Assembly (NCBI RefSeq): GCF_000422705.1
Contig: NZ_AUGO01000001.1
Span: 616,452-680,451 of the forward strand
Direction: 5' to 3'
DNA length: 64,000 nt
Origin: Flavobacterium soli DSM 19725
Lineage (GTDB): Bacteria > Bacteroidota > Bacteroidia > Flavobacteriales > Flavobacteriaceae
Below the pieces are notes generated by a model. The model made no database searches. It was not told where the DNA came from and saw only the letters and a list, made by a program, of their open reading frames with translations. A program made the position numbers and the translations under genes. Below are positions 26,712 through 35,701 of the stretch, one piece after another (position 1 is the first letter of the stretch; each line of letters begins with the position of its first letter).

Positions 26712-28283
26712 ATGAAAAGCACAAAAAAATATCTTCCCATATTATTTTTTGCAACCTTGGCAATTGGCGTTGTTCTTGGAACTATGCTCAATTTTCCCGT
26801 TCCTGGAAATTTTTCTTCGGCAAATAATCATAAAAACAAACTCAACAAGCTGATTGATTTTATTGATGCAGAATATGTTGATAGTGTCAATACCGATTCT
26901 ATTGTGGATCTAACCGTAAATAACATTCTCGAAAAGCTCGACCCACATTCGGTTTATATTGCTCCAGAAGAAATGGAAGGTGTTTCCCAAAGCATGAAAG
27001 GCGATTTTGTAGGGATTGGGATTAATTTTTATATGGTAGGAGATACTATTGCAGTCATCAAACCTGTAGAAAACGGTCCTTCAGCCAAAGCTGGAATTCA
27101 AGCTGGTGACAGGATTTTATTTGCTGGAAAAGACAAGCTCTTCGGAAAAAAAATACATCAGGATACGTTGTTTTCGAAATTAAAAGGAAACGTTGGCTCA
27201 GAAGTGCAATTGACGGTCTATAGGAAAACCCAAAATAAAAAGTTCAATGTAAAAGTCATTAGAGATGTAGTTCCCATAAAAAGTGTAGATGTGGCTTTGA
27301 TGCTCGACAAAACAACGGGTTACATCAAGATCAATCGCTTTGCCGAAACTACTTATGATGAATTCAAGAAAGGTTTGTTTTCGCTTAAAAAACAAGGAGC
27401 AAAAGCATTGGTAATTGACGTTCGGGATAATGGCGGTGGTTATCTCGAAAAAGCAGTAGAAATAGCCGATGATTTCTTGAAAAAAGACCAATTGATTGTT
27501 TTTACAAAAAATAAAAAAGGTAGAACCGACAAGACTTTTGCTTCCGAAAAAGGAATTTTCGAAACCGGAAATGTATATGTTTTGATTAACGAAAATTCAG
27601 CTTCAGCGAGTGAGATATTGGCTGGAGCTTTGCAGGATAATGATCGAGCTACAATTGTTGGAAGACGTTCTTTTGGAAAAGGATTGGTGCAACGCGAAAT
27701 GGATTTTGGTGATGGTTCGGCTGTTCGATTAACGGTTGCCCGTTATTTTACACCAACAGGTCGTTCGATTCAAAAATCATACAAGGAAGGAAACGAAGAT
27801 TATTTCAGGGAATTTGGGCATCGTTTTGAAACGGGCGAATTATATTCAAAAGACAGTATCAAAATCGCCGATACTTTGAAATTCAAGACACCAAAAGGTA
27901 AGATTGTATATGGTGGTGGCGGAATTGTACCCGATGTTTTCGTGCCTTTGCAAGTAGAACATGGTCAGGAAAGTATCGTCTATATCATGCAATCGCCAAT
28001 GGTTGGGAATTATGCTTTCGAGCAATTGGATCAAGACAGAAATGCTTTTAAAGGACTTACATTTGAGCAATTAGTAGCCAAAATGCAAAAAACGGATTTG
28101 TATTATACTAATTTCAAAGCCTATCTCAAGAAAAATGAAATCGATCTGAAATTGGATAAAAACAAGGAGATGGTTAAAAGATACATCATGGCAGAATTTG
28201 CCGGACAACTTTTTGGAGAAGAGAAGTATTTTGAAATCATTCTGCAACAAGATGCGATGATCAAGGCAATTTTGAAGAAGTAA
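26712..28283 (+). CDS. S41-family C-terminal processing peptidase
   Basis: The 523-residue protein has an N-terminal signal or anchor helix (about 8-24), a helical region, a PDZ domain (about 85-165, with GDFVGIGINFYM and AGIQAGDRILFAG), and the peptidase core. The catalytic Ser is in NENSASASEILAGAL and the Lys in RRSFGKGLVQ, as in CtpA/Tsp. The enzyme works in the periplasm and cleaves proteins from their C-termini. The long C-terminal extension is normal in Bacteroidota members. It abuts the dCMP deaminase gene with no gap; the functional link is unclear. Confidence 0.9.
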   Translation: MKSTKKYLPILFFATLAIGVVLGTMLNFPVPGNFSSANNHKNKLNKLIDFIDAEYVDSVNTDSIVDLTVNNILEKLDPHSVYIAPEEMEGVSQSMKGDFVGIGINFYMVGDTIAVIKPVENGPSAKAGIQAGDRILFAGKDKLFGKKIHQDTLFSKLKGNVGSEVQLTVYRKTQNKKFNVKVIRDVVPIKSVDVALMLDKTTGYIKINRFAETTYDEFKKGLFSLKKQGAKALVIDVRDNGGGYLEKAVEIADDFLKKDQLIVFTKNKKGRTDKTFASEKGIFETGNVYVLINENSASASEILAGALQDNDRATIVGRRSFGKGLVQREMDFGDGSAVRLTVARYFTPTGRSIQKSYKEGNEDYFREFGHRFETGELYSKDSIKIADTLKFKTPKGKIVYGGGGIVPDVFVPLQVEHGQESIVYIMQSPMVGNYAFEQLDQDRNAFKGLTFEQLVAKMQKTDLYYTNFKAYLKKNEIDLKLDKNKEMVKRYIMAEFAGQLFGEEKYFEIILQQDAMIKAILKK

Positions 28284-28369
28284 GGGTATGAGTTAATGGA
28301 TTCAAAACAGAAGGAAATCATTAACTGAAAAGAAAATCCAAGTGCGAAATATTATAAATCAAGTTTATA

Positions 28370-28521
28370 AGCCCAGAGGGCTGAAATTATTATAGCATAA
28401 TTTTACAACATTTAAAAAACCCTGTAGGGGTGACATTATTGTAGAATGTTTGTTGGTAAATCATCACAACCCCGTAGGGGTGACATTTTATCTAAGAAAT
28501 AATGTCATCCCTACGGACTTG
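28370..28521. repeat. Cluster of CCCGTAGGGGTGACAT-type elements
   Basis: A direct pair, ACCCTGTAGGGGTGACATTA at 28418 and ACCCCGTAGGGGTGACATTT at 28469, is followed by an inverted partial copy (AATGTCATCCCTACGGACTT) at 28501. A degenerate form (AAGCCCAGAGGGCTGAAATT) is at 28370. Each holds a small palindrome (CCCGTAGGGG), and copies 2 and 3 can fold into one hairpin. This is the arrangement of REP-type elements. No transposase gene is adjacent. Confidence 0.75.
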
Positions 28522-28543
28522 ATATATTTTGCGACAACAAAAC

Positions 28544-29152
28544 TTATTTTTTTATACTATCGTGAGCTTGAGAATGAATTCCATTATTCCACAAAGTCAA
28601 AATATCGGTAGCAACGGATGCACCACTTCCCGAAGCTATAGAAAGCTGGCTTCTCCAACCCGCTAAAGTTCCCGCAACATAAATTCCTTCAGTAACTTTA
28701 TGGTCAACGTTTGTTAGTTGAATTCGGTTTTTCTCTGGAATAGCCTTTCTGTGAGGCTCTACATATTGCATCAAGCCTTCAATCGCAAAGGTATTCGAAG
28801 TATTGATGGCTACAACAATATTTTGTGTACGGTAGGATTTTTTATTAGTTACAACCAAAAAATCAGGATATTCACCTTCAATTTTGAATACTTTTTCGTT
28901 GGGAATTTGATCGATATGAGGATAAGCTTCGGATAGATGCTCAAGACTTTCAGTCAATAATTCGGAACCTAATTTTCCTGCTGGAATTCCGTAGGCATTA
29001 TTAAACAAGGCTTCTTGAAGGTTTGAACTTTTTTGATGAGTAAAGATTCCGATTTTTTTATCGCTTGCAAAAGGTTTTTTATAGGCAGAACCTAGAACCA
29101 AGGCACATGAAACTCCCGAAACTCCGCCACCAATTATTAGAACATCAAACAT
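28544..29152 (-). CDS. Short FAD-dependent oxidoreductase, thioredoxin-reductase-like
   Basis: The 202-residue protein begins with the dinucleotide-binding motif MFDVLIIGGGVSGVSCALVL and ends with a flavin-binding segment (TNVDHKVTEGIYVAGTLAGWRSQLSIASGSGASVA). Thioredoxin reductases have about 310 residues with an NADPH domain inserted between these halves. Here that domain and the CxxC redox motif are absent, so the protein is an FAD domain alone. It could work with a separate partner. The frame is clean, so it looks like a genuine small form rather than a broken gene. Its start is two bases after the small membrane protein gene. Confidence 0.8.
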   Translation of the reverse strand: MFDVLIIGGGVSGVSCALVLGSAYKKPFASDKKIGIFTHQKSSNLQEALFNNAYGIPAGKLGSELLTESLEHLSEAYPHIDQIPNEKVFKIEGEYPDFLVVTNKKSYRTQNIVVAINTSNTFAIEGLMQYVEPHRKAIPEKNRIQLTNVDHKVTEGIYVAGTLAGWRSQLSIASGSGASVATDILTLWNNGIHSQAHDSIKK

Positions 29153-29154
29153 GC

Positions 29155-29355
29155 TTAATTGCCTTTTGTTTTTTCTTCAATCATTTTCGACATTCTGAAG
29201 ATAAGTAGAATAAAAACAGCACAAAATGAAGCTGCAATTCCAATCAATCCAACCAAACTATCTCCTGTGAATAAATTATCGAAGTCAAGAAGCGTGATGT
29301 TGAAAACAATTAGGGCAAGTGCCAAAACTATTAATATGGAAGTGAAAATTTTCAT
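29155..29355 (-). CDS. Small two-helix membrane protein
   Basis: From the ATG at 29355 the protein has 66 residues and two hydrophobic helices (TSILIVLALALIVFNITLL and LVGLIGIAASFCAVFILLIF) with a short acidic loop and a basic C-terminal MSKMIEEKTKGN. A longer frame to 29442 depends on a TTG and would run into the marC gene, so I reject it. It lies between the marC-type gene and the FAD protein gene with tight spacing, so all three are probably one operon. I do not recognise a family. Confidence 0.7.
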   Translation of the reverse strand: MKIFTSILIVLALALIVFNITLLDFDNLFTGDSLVGLIGIAASFCAVFILLIFRMSKMIEEKTKGN

Positions 29356-29395
29356 TAAATATATTTTATAGGAAGTGAAATTAGTATTTTTTAGC

Positions 29396-29971
29396 CTAAA
29401 TAAACAGTGCTTTAACATTAGATGCAAATAATTTAACAGCAATCGCTAAAAGCACTACTCCAAATGTTTTTCGGATGACTCCTAAGCCATTCTTGCCCAG
29501 CATTTTCTCGATTTTTGAAGACGATTTTAGTACGGCATAGACCAAAATAATATTTAGAATAATACCGATGATGATATTTACCGTTTGAAATTGGGCTCTC
29601 AAAGACAATAAAGTTGTCATGGTTCCAGCTCCAGCAATCAAAGGAAAGGCAATCGGAACAATGGAAGCCGAACTTGCTTCTTCATCTTTATAAATTCGAA
29701 TGCCTAGAATCATTTCTAAAGCAAGAAAAAACAATACAAATGAACCTGCTACAGCAAATGAATTTACGTCAATCCCAATCAGGTTTAGGATTTCTTCTCC
29801 AACAAAAAGAAAAACAATCATGATGATTCCGGCAACAAGCGAGGCCTTTTCAGACTCAATGTGGCCGTGTTTTGATCGTAAATCAATAATAATTGGAATA
29901 CTTCCGATGATGTCAATTACTGCAAATAATACCATTCCAACAGTAATCATTTCTTTGAAATCAAAGTTCAT
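29396..29971 (-). CDS. MarC-family integral membrane protein
   Basis: The 191-residue protein has six hydrophobic helices and the MarC pattern: VLFAVIDIIGSIPIIIDL in the first helix, FALEMILGI-type helix 3, and IVPIAFPLIAGAGTMTT in helix 4. Despite the name, MarC proteins are not shown to be drug pumps and their substrate is unknown. It is the first gene of a probable operon with the 66-residue membrane protein and the FAD protein. The -7 element TACTTTTG is at 29995-30002. Confidence 0.88.
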   Translation of the reverse strand: MNFDFKEMITVGMVLFAVIDIIGSIPIIIDLRSKHGHIESEKASLVAGIIMIVFLFVGEEILNLIGIDVNSFAVAGSFVLFFLALEMILGIRIYKDEEASSASIVPIAFPLIAGAGTMTTLLSLRAQFQTVNIIIGIILNIILVYAVLKSSSKIEKMLGKNGLGVIRKTFGVVLLAIAVKLFASNVKALFI

Positions 29972-29994
29972 AAGAGAGGGGTTTTTTCAGACCG

Positions 29995-30002
29995 CAAAAG
30001 TA
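29995..30002 (-). promoter_or_regulatory. -7 element TACTTTTG for the marC-type operon
   Basis: TACTTTTG on the minus strand matches TAnnTTTG and lies 23 bases before the ATG at 29971. Confidence 0.5.
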
Positions 30003-30106
30003 TTTTATTTTATAGAGAACATTGCCAAGTATTAGTTAATTTTTTTAGATGTTTATCTGTTGAAAATCAAAACGTTGTGAGTTTAAATCCTAAAGCCTAA
30101 ATCTAA

Positions 30107-30122
30107 TCCCGAAGCTTCGGGA
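30107..30122. repeat. Palindrome TCCCGAAGCTTCGGGA
   Basis: A perfect 16-bp palindrome set inside a tract of CTAAATC-like heptamers (30083-30140). The same palindrome is at 51050 and 51185, with variants at 15900 and 15949. Confidence 0.8.
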
Positions 30123-30143
30123 CTAAATTCTAAATTCTAATCG

Positions 30144-30151
30144 TATCTTTG
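30144..30151 (+). promoter_or_regulatory. -7 element TATCTTTG, four bases from the ATG
   Basis: TATCTTTG matches TAnnTTTG. Only four bases (CAGC) separate it from the DUF3109 start codon, so transcription would begin at or next to the A of ATG and the mRNA would be leaderless. Confidence 0.6.
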
Positions 30152-30155
30152 CAGC

Positions 30156-30722
30156 ATGTTTCAACTAGGAAAAACAATTGTCTCCGAAGACATTTTAGAA
30201 AAAGATTTTGTGTGCAACCTTTCGGCTTGTAAGGGTGCTTGTTGTGTAGATGGTGATGCAGGAGCTCCATTATCCGAAGAGGAAACTAAAATCATGGAAG
30301 CTATCTATCCAAAAGTCAAGCCTTTTCTTCGCAAGGAAGGAATCGCGGCAATCGAAGCTCAAGGCACTTGGGTTGTGGGAACCGATGGAACTTTAGAAAC
30401 GCCTCTTATTGATGAAAAGGATTGTGCTTACGTTATTTTTGATGGAAAAACCGCACTTTGCGGAATAGAACAAGCCTATAATCAAGGAGAAGTTGATTGG
30501 AAAAAACCTGTTTCCTGTCATTTATATCCAATACGAGTAAAAGATTTCTCTGAATTCGCAGCTGTCAATTATGACCGTTGGGATATTTGTGATGATGCCT
30601 GTTCTTTGGGTAAAGAATTAGAAGTTCCTGTTTACAAATTTGTAAAGGAAGCTTTGGTTCGAAAATTTGGTGAAGATTGGTATGCTGAACTTGAAAAAGT
30701 GGCTGCCGAACTCAAAAAATAA
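30156..30722 (+). CDS. DUF3109 Cys-rich protein
   Basis: The 188-residue cytoplasmic protein carries four Cys at 20, 25, 29 and 30 ([13 protein letters not shown]) and later Cys in [25 protein letters not shown] and [11 protein letters not shown]. This matches the DUF3109 family and the wider CxxxCxxCC zinc/iron-cluster type. Function is unknown. The start is supported by the promoter element four bases upstream. Confidence 0.85.
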   Translation: MFQLGKTIVSEDILEKDFVCNLSACKGACCVDGDAGAPLSEEETKIMEAIYPKVKPFLRKEGIAAIEAQGTWVVGTDGTLETPLIDEKDCAYVIFDGKTALCGIEQAYNQGEVDWKKPVSCHLYPIRVKDFSEFAAVNYDRWDICDDACSLGKELEVPVYKFVKEALVRKFGEDWYAELEKVAAELKK

Positions 30723-30851
30723 ACAACTCAACAATAGTATTTATTTTCGTTTTTATTTGTAATAGATTCCTATATTTTACAGCACTTCGCATTCTTTTTT
30801 TATTTTTAAAATATTGATTTTCAGTATTTTGTAAATTGTATGAAAACGCCT

Positions 30852-30895
30852 CACAATTTTTATCGTTGTTAAAAACTATCGGCAATTGTGGATAA
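30852..30895. promoter_or_regulatory. Inverted repeat and DnaA-box consensus upstream of nrdB
   Basis: CACAATT (30852-30858) and AATTGTG (30884-30890) form an inverted repeat 32 bp start to start. The sequence TGTGGATAA at 30887-30895 is the exact complement of the DnaA-box consensus TTATCCACA. Both lie 94-137 bases before the nrdB ATG. The rest of the 266-bp gap is AT-rich and shows nothing else. Confidence 0.4.
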
Positions 30896-30988
30896 GTTTG
30901 GCTTTTATTTAACGCAAGAAATCGCAATCTTTGTATCACCCTTTACGGCAAAAATTAATCTTCATAATACAATAAAAGTCAGTCCAGT

Positions 30989-31978
30989 ATGTCATCAATA
31001 GAACCAATTTTACAAGAGAACAAAGATCGTTTCGTAATTTTTCCTATAAAACACCACGATATCTGGGAATGGTATAAGAAAATGGAAGCCAGCTTTTGGA
31101 CTGCTGAAGAAATTGACCTTCACCAAGATTTGAACGACTGGAACAATAAATTGAACGAGGATGAAAAGTATTTCATCAAGCACATCTTAGCTTTTTTTGC
31201 TGCTTCTGACGGAATTGTAAATGAAAATCTAGCGGAGAATTTTGTGAATGAAGTGCAATATGCCGAAGCGAAGTTTTTCTATGGTTTCCAAATCATGATG
31301 GAAAACATCCACAGTGAAACCTATTCGCTTTTGATTGATACGTATGTAAAAGATGAAGTAGAAAAAGACCAATTGTTTCATGCCTTGGAAGTGTTTCCAG
31401 CGATTCGTAAAAAAGCGGATTGGGCTTTGAAATGGATTGAATCCGATTCATTCGCTGAAAGACTGATTGCTTTTGCAGCCGTTGAAGGAATTTTCTTTTC
31501 AGGTGCATTCTGTTCGATTTATTGGTTGAAAAAACGTGGTTTGATGCCAGGTTTGACCTTTTCGAACGAATTGATTTCTCGTGACGAAGGTGTTCACTGT
31601 GATTTTGCGGTTCATTTGCACAATCACCATTTAATAAATAAAGTGCCGAAAGCGAGAATCACGGAAATTTTAGTCCAAGCTTTAGATATTGAAAGAGAAT
31701 TTGTTACCGAGTCACTTCCTGTAAGCCTTATCGGGATGAATGCAAAATTAATGACACAATACTTGGAATTTGTAACCGATAGACTTTTAGTGGAATTAGG
31801 ATGTGCAAGAGTGTACAATTCTACCAATCCGTTTGACTTTATGGACATGATTTCACTTCAAGGAAAAACAAATTTCTTTGAAAAAAGAGTTTCAGAATAC
31901 CAAAAAGCGGGTGTAATGAACAGCGGAACAGCAAACGATAGCGATAGCCAAAAAATAAGCTTCGACGCCGATTTCTAA
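30989..31978 (+). CDS. nrdB: Ribonucleoside-diphosphate reductase small (beta) subunit, class Ia
   Basis: The 329-residue di-iron protein generates the tyrosyl radical used by NrdA to make dNDPs. The ligands and radical site are visible: [25 protein letters not shown], and [14 protein letters not shown] with Glu, His and the radical Tyr. A second ligand set lies in [10 protein letters not shown] and [16 protein letters not shown]. The C-terminus ends SFDADF, an acidic-aromatic tail for docking to NrdA. It is 182 bp upstream of nrdA; order nrdB-nrdA is the reverse of E. coli. Confidence 0.95.
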   Translation: MSSIEPILQENKDRFVIFPIKHHDIWEWYKKMEASFWTAEEIDLHQDLNDWNNKLNEDEKYFIKHILAFFAASDGIVNENLAENFVNEVQYAEAKFFYGFQIMMENIHSETYSLLIDTYVKDEVEKDQLFHALEVFPAIRKKADWALKWIESDSFAERLIAFAAVEGIFFSGAFCSIYWLKKRGLMPGLTFSNELISRDEGVHCDFAVHLHNHHLINKVPKARITEILVQALDIEREFVTESLPVSLIGMNAKLMTQYLEFVTDRLLVELGCARVYNSTNPFDFMDMISLQGKTNFFEKRVSEYQKAGVMNSGTANDSDSQKISFDADF

Positions 31979-32160
31979 ATTTCTGCCTTTAGGCAAAAGC
32001 CAAAATCAAAATTAATAATCAAAGTTTAAGACAACTTAAACTTCAAAATAACGTTGCAATATCATAGCGTAGCGACTTTATGCCTTGACGGCAAAATATA
32101 TTACAAATAACCCGAAATCAGGGAAGGGATTCTCGGTTTCACAAAAAAAAACAAAAGCTT

Positions 32161-34581
32161 ATGTATGTAGTAAAAAGAGACGGCAAGAAAGAGCCGGTAA
32201 TGTTCGACAAGATTACGGAAAGAATTAAAAAACTATGTTACGGGCTGAATCATTTGGTTGACCCTGTTAAAGTTGCAATGCGTGTTATCGAAGGTTTGTA
32301 TGACGGTGTTTCTACCTCAGAACTGGATAACCTTGCGGCAGAAACGGCAGCGGCAATGACCATTACACATCCGGATTATGCACAGTTGGCGGCTCGTATT
32401 GCGATTTCTAACTTGCACTCCAATACCAAAAAATCATTCTCGGAAACCATGACAGACATGTATAATTATGTCAATCCGAGAACTAATAAACTTTCTCCAT
32501 TATTGTCTGATGAAGTTTATGAATCCATTATGGAAAATGCTGAATTCTTGGATTCGCATGTGATTTATACGAGAGATTTCAATTACGATTACTTCGGGTT
32601 CAAAACCTTAGAGCGTTCGTATTTGCTTAAGATAAATGGAAAAATCGTCGAAAGACCACAGCACATGTTGATGCGTGTTGCTGTCGGGATTCACTTGAAC
32701 GATCTTGAAGCGGTTATTGAAACCTACGACTTGATGTCGAAAAAGTTCTTTACACACGCTACACCAACACTTTTCAACTCAGGAACACCAAAGCCACAAA
32801 TGTCGTCTTGTTTTCTTCTAACGATGAAAGATGACAGTATTGATGGAATTTACGATACGTTGAAACAAACGGCAAAAATCTCGCAATCAGCGGGAGGAAT
32901 CGGTTTGGCTATCCACAATGTGAGAGCTACAGGTTCTTACATCAGCGGAACAAACGGAACGTCTAACGGAATTGTGCCAATGCTTCGTGTGTATGACATG
33001 ACAGCTCGTTATGTTGATCAAGGTGGAGGTAAAAGAAAAGGAAGCTTTGCGATTTATATCGAACCTTGGCATGCTGACATCATGGATTTCCTTGATTTGA
33101 GAAAAAACCATGGTAAGGAAGAAATGAGAACCCGCGATTTGTTCTTGGGAATGTGGATTCCAGATTTGTTCATGAAACGAGTTCAGGAAGATTCAACTTG
33201 GACGTTGATGTGTCCAAACGAATGTCCAGGTTTGAGCGAAAATCATAGTGAAGCTTTTGAAGCTTTATACTTGAAATATGAAGCCGAAGGAAAAGGAAGA
33301 AAAACCATCAAGGCAAGAGAAATTTGGGAGAAAATCATGGAATCTCAAGTAGAAACTGGACTTCCTTATATGTTGTATAAAGATGCAGCCAACAGAAAAT
33401 CCAACCAGAAAAATCTTGGAACTATCCGTTCGTCTAATTTATGTACGGAAATCATTGAATATACGTCTCCAGATGAGGTTGCGGTTTGTAACTTAGCTTC
33501 GATTTCACTTCCGATGTTTGTGGAAGATGGCGAATTCAACCACCAAAAATTATATGAGGTAACCAAACGCGTTACCCTAAACTTGAATAAAGTAATCGAC
33601 AGAAATTACTATCCTGTAATTGAAGCCGAAAATTCAAACAAACGTCATAGACCAGTAGGTTTGGGAGTTCAAGGTTTGGCCGATGCTTTCATTATGTTGA
33701 GAATGCCTTTTACAAGTGATGAGGCCAAGAAATTGAACCAAGAAATTTTCGAAACGCTTTATTTTGCAGCCGTAACTTCTTCGATGGAATCTGCGAAAGT
33801 AGAAGGGCCATATTCATCGTATGAAGGTTCGCCAATTTCGCAAGGAGAATTTCAATTCAACCTTTGGGGATTAAAGGATTCTGATTTGTCAGGTCGTTGG
33901 GACTGGGAAGGATTGAGAAAAGAAGTATTGAAACACGGTGTTAGAAATTCACTTTTGGTGGCGCCAATGCCAACGGCTTCTACGTCACAAATTCTTGGAA
34001 ACAATGAAGCTTTTGAGCCTTATACATCTAATATTTATACCAGAAGAACACTTTCTGGAGAGTTTATAGTAGTAAACAAGCACCTTTTGGAAGACCTTGT
34101 AAAAAGAGGATTGTGGAACGAAAACTTGAAGCAAGAAATCATGCGTCATAATGGTTCGGTTCAGAATATCGATGTGATTCCGCAAGATTTGAAAGAACTT
34201 TACAAAACCGTTTGGGAAATGTCGATGAAAGATATCCTTGATATGTCGCGTCAAAGAGGATATTTCGTAGATCAATCGCAATCGTTGAACTTGTTTATGC
34301 AAGATGCGAATTATGCAAAATTAACGTCGATGCATTTCTATGCTTGGCAATCAGGATTGAAAACAGGAATGTATTATTTGAGAACAAAATCAGCAGTTGA
34401 TGCGATTAAATTTACATTGAACAATGATAAAAAAGTAGAACCAATTCCAGTAGCAGCTCCTTTAGAAGTTGTAAACATGGTGCAGGAACCCGTTGCTCCA
34501 ATCGCTGTTGATGATTTCAAAGCAATGTTGGCAAGAGCACAAGCTGCTGAACCAGATGATTGTGAAATGTGTGGTTCGTAA
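32161..34581 (+). CDS. nrdA: Ribonucleoside-diphosphate reductase large (alpha) subunit, class Ia
   Basis: The 806-residue subunit reduces ribonucleoside diphosphates. Residues 1-90 form an ATP-cone ([20 protein letters not shown]) for overall allosteric control by ATP/dATP. Active-site elements are MSSCFLL (first Cys), NLCTEI with the radical Cys region, CNLASISLP, and [17 protein letters not shown]. The C-terminal CEMC pair (CEMCGS) is re-reduced by thioredoxin or glutaredoxin. There is an Ala/Pro-rich linker of about 40 residues before that pair. A strong terminator follows. Confidence 0.96.
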   Translation: MYVVKRDGKKEPVMFDKITERIKKLCYGLNHLVDPVKVAMRVIEGLYDGVSTSELDNLAAETAAAMTITHPDYAQLAARIAISNLHSNTKKSFSETMTDMYNYVNPRTNKLSPLLSDEVYESIMENAEFLDSHVIYTRDFNYDYFGFKTLERSYLLKINGKIVERPQHMLMRVAVGIHLNDLEAVIETYDLMSKKFFTHATPTLFNSGTPKPQMSSCFLLTMKDDSIDGIYDTLKQTAKISQSAGGIGLAIHNVRATGSYISGTNGTSNGIVPMLRVYDMTARYVDQGGGKRKGSFAIYIEPWHADIMDFLDLRKNHGKEEMRTRDLFLGMWIPDLFMKRVQEDSTWTLMCPNECPGLSENHSEAFEALYLKYEAEGKGRKTIKAREIWEKIMESQVETGLPYMLYKDAANRKSNQKNLGTIRSSNLCTEIIEYTSPDEVAVCNLASISLPMFVEDGEFNHQKLYEVTKRVTLNLNKVIDRNYYPVIEAENSNKRHRPVGLGVQGLADAFIMLRMPFTSDEAKKLNQEIFETLYFAAVTSSMESAKVEGPYSSYEGSPISQGEFQFNLWGLKDSDLSGRWDWEGLRKEVLKHGVRNSLLVAPMPTASTSQILGNNEAFEPYTSNIYTRRTLSGEFIVVNKHLLEDLVKRGLWNENLKQEIMRHNGSVQNIDVIPQDLKELYKTVWEMSMKDILDMSRQRGYFVDQSQSLNLFMQDANYAKLTSMHFYAWQSGLKTGMYYLRTKSAVDAIKFTLNNDKKVEPIPVAAPLEVVNMVQEPVAPIAVDDFKAMLARAQAAEPDDCEMCGS

Positions 34582-34606
34582 ATAAGAATTATAATTTAAA
34601 AATTAG

Positions 34607-34638
34607 AAAACAGCTGTCAAATGACGGCTGTTTTTTTT
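34607..34638 (+). terminator. Terminator of nrdA
   Basis: AAAACAGCTGTCA and TGACGGCTGTTTT pair over 13 positions with one wobble around a two-base loop, followed by a run of eight T. Confidence 0.88.
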
Positions 34639-34659
34639 AAGCACTAATTTCAGTCTTCG

Positions 34660-34667
34660 TATATTTG
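34660..34667 (+). promoter_or_regulatory. -7 element TATATTTG for the AAA+ ATPase gene
   Basis: TATATTTG matches TAnnTTTG and lies 17 bases before the TTG start at 34685, which supports that rare start codon. Confidence 0.55.
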
Positions 34668-34684
34668 CATCAAAATAAAAAAGC

Positions 34685-35389
34685 TTGAGTTTATTATATT
34701 TTAGAGATCGGGAGAATGTTGATTTGGAAAATGTTTTCTTCGAACATTCCGTTTCCGAACAAATCCAGCAATTCCTGAAGGAACATCAGTTTGCTGAAAT
34801 TCTGCAACAGTATGAACTTCCTGTAGCCAACAAGATTTTATTGTATGGAAAAACAGGTTGTGGCAAAACCATGACGGCAAAAGCCATTGCAAAAAAGCTC
34901 AACAAGAATATTTTTATTGTCAATTTGGCTTCGGTTGTTTCTTCGAAATTGGGAGAAACGGCGAAGAATGTCCAAAGCATTTTCAAGGAATCCAATTATG
35001 AAAATTCGGTTTTGTTCTTTGATGAATTCGATTCGTTGGGACAAATTCGAGACTATGATAATAAAGACAGTAGCGAGATGAAACGAGTGGTAAATGCCAT
35101 TCTTCAATTAATTGATAACTTCCCCAAAAACTCTATCTTAATTGCAGCTACAAATCAAATCCAGATGATTGACGAAGCTTTGATTAGAAGATTTGAACTA
35201 CGGCTTGAATTTGCCTTACCTTCAAAAATAGTTTTGGAAGCATTTTACACCAAATTACTGTCTAAATTTCCTGCTAAATATCAAAACATCGAAAAGCAAT
35301 ATGGAATTTCGTTTTCTGAAGCAAAAGACCTTATCTTTAGGCAAGTCAAAAACAACATCATTTCGGATGAAATGAATAAATTAAATTAA
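34685..35389 (+). CDS. Small stand-alone AAA+ ATPase, TTG start
   Basis: The 234-residue protein has a complete AAA core: Walker A GKTGCGKT (55-62), Walker B VLFFDEFD (109-116), sensor 1 ILIAATNQ, and the arginine pair in ALIRRFELRLEF. It is most like the ATPase module of FtsH, spastin or Vps4-type proteins but has no protease, no membrane helix and no substrate-binding N-domain beyond about 45 residues. No ATG is in frame upstream before a stop; TTG at 34685 fits the promoter spacing. The next gene, 11 bases on, encodes a 73-residue protein and is probably its partner. Confidence 0.8.
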   Translation: MSLLYFRDRENVDLENVFFEHSVSEQIQQFLKEHQFAEILQQYELPVANKILLYGKTGCGKTMTAKAIAKKLNKNIFIVNLASVVSSKLGETAKNVQSIFKESNYENSVLFFDEFDSLGQIRDYDNKDSSEMKRVVNAILQLIDNFPKNSILIAATNQIQMIDEALIRRFELRLEFALPSKIVLEAFYTKLLSKFPAKYQNIEKQYGISFSEAKDLIFRQVKNNIISDEMNKLN

Positions 35390-35400
35390 AAAACATTAAA

Positions 35401-35622
35401 ATGTCAAAGGAAAAAGGAGTCTATACCGGAATTATAGAGCAAGATGCCGACGGAAATTTTTTCTGTGGAGAATACCTGCTGGATTATCAATATACAGTTG
35501 CGAATTTCAAATTAGGAGATGAAGTTAATATCAAAACCGTGATTGTAAATCCAAGTGATAGAAGCTACAATCTATATCCGAAAAAATCAAGAAACTTTTT
35601 CTTGGCGAACGAAAAGGAGTAG
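35401..35622 (+). CDS. Small protein paired with the AAA+ ATPase, unknown
   Basis: The 73-residue protein has no signal or membrane helix. It starts MSKEKGVYTGIIEQDADGNFFCGEYLLDY and continues with a beta-rich pattern (FKLGDEVNIKTVIVN), ending with basic residues. The layout looks like a small OB or SH3-like barrel. It is in the same transcript as the AAA+ ATPase (11-base gap) and ends just before a heptamer-repeat tract in front of the dGTPase gene. It may be an adaptor or substrate of the ATPase; that is inference from position. Confidence 0.65.
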   Translation: MSKEKGVYTGIIEQDADGNFFCGEYLLDYQYTVANFKLGDEVNIKTVIVNPSDRSYNLYPKKSRNFFLANEKE

Positions 35623-35701
35623 TGATCAGTGATCAGTTGAAGTGAAATCCTCAATCCTAATTCCTCAATCTAAACTCTAAAATCTAAACTCTACAATCAC
35701 A

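Noticed and set aside
29356..29442. N-terminal extension of the 66-residue membrane protein from TTG
   Set aside because: It would overlap the marC-type gene and precedes a much better ATG with a signal-like helix.
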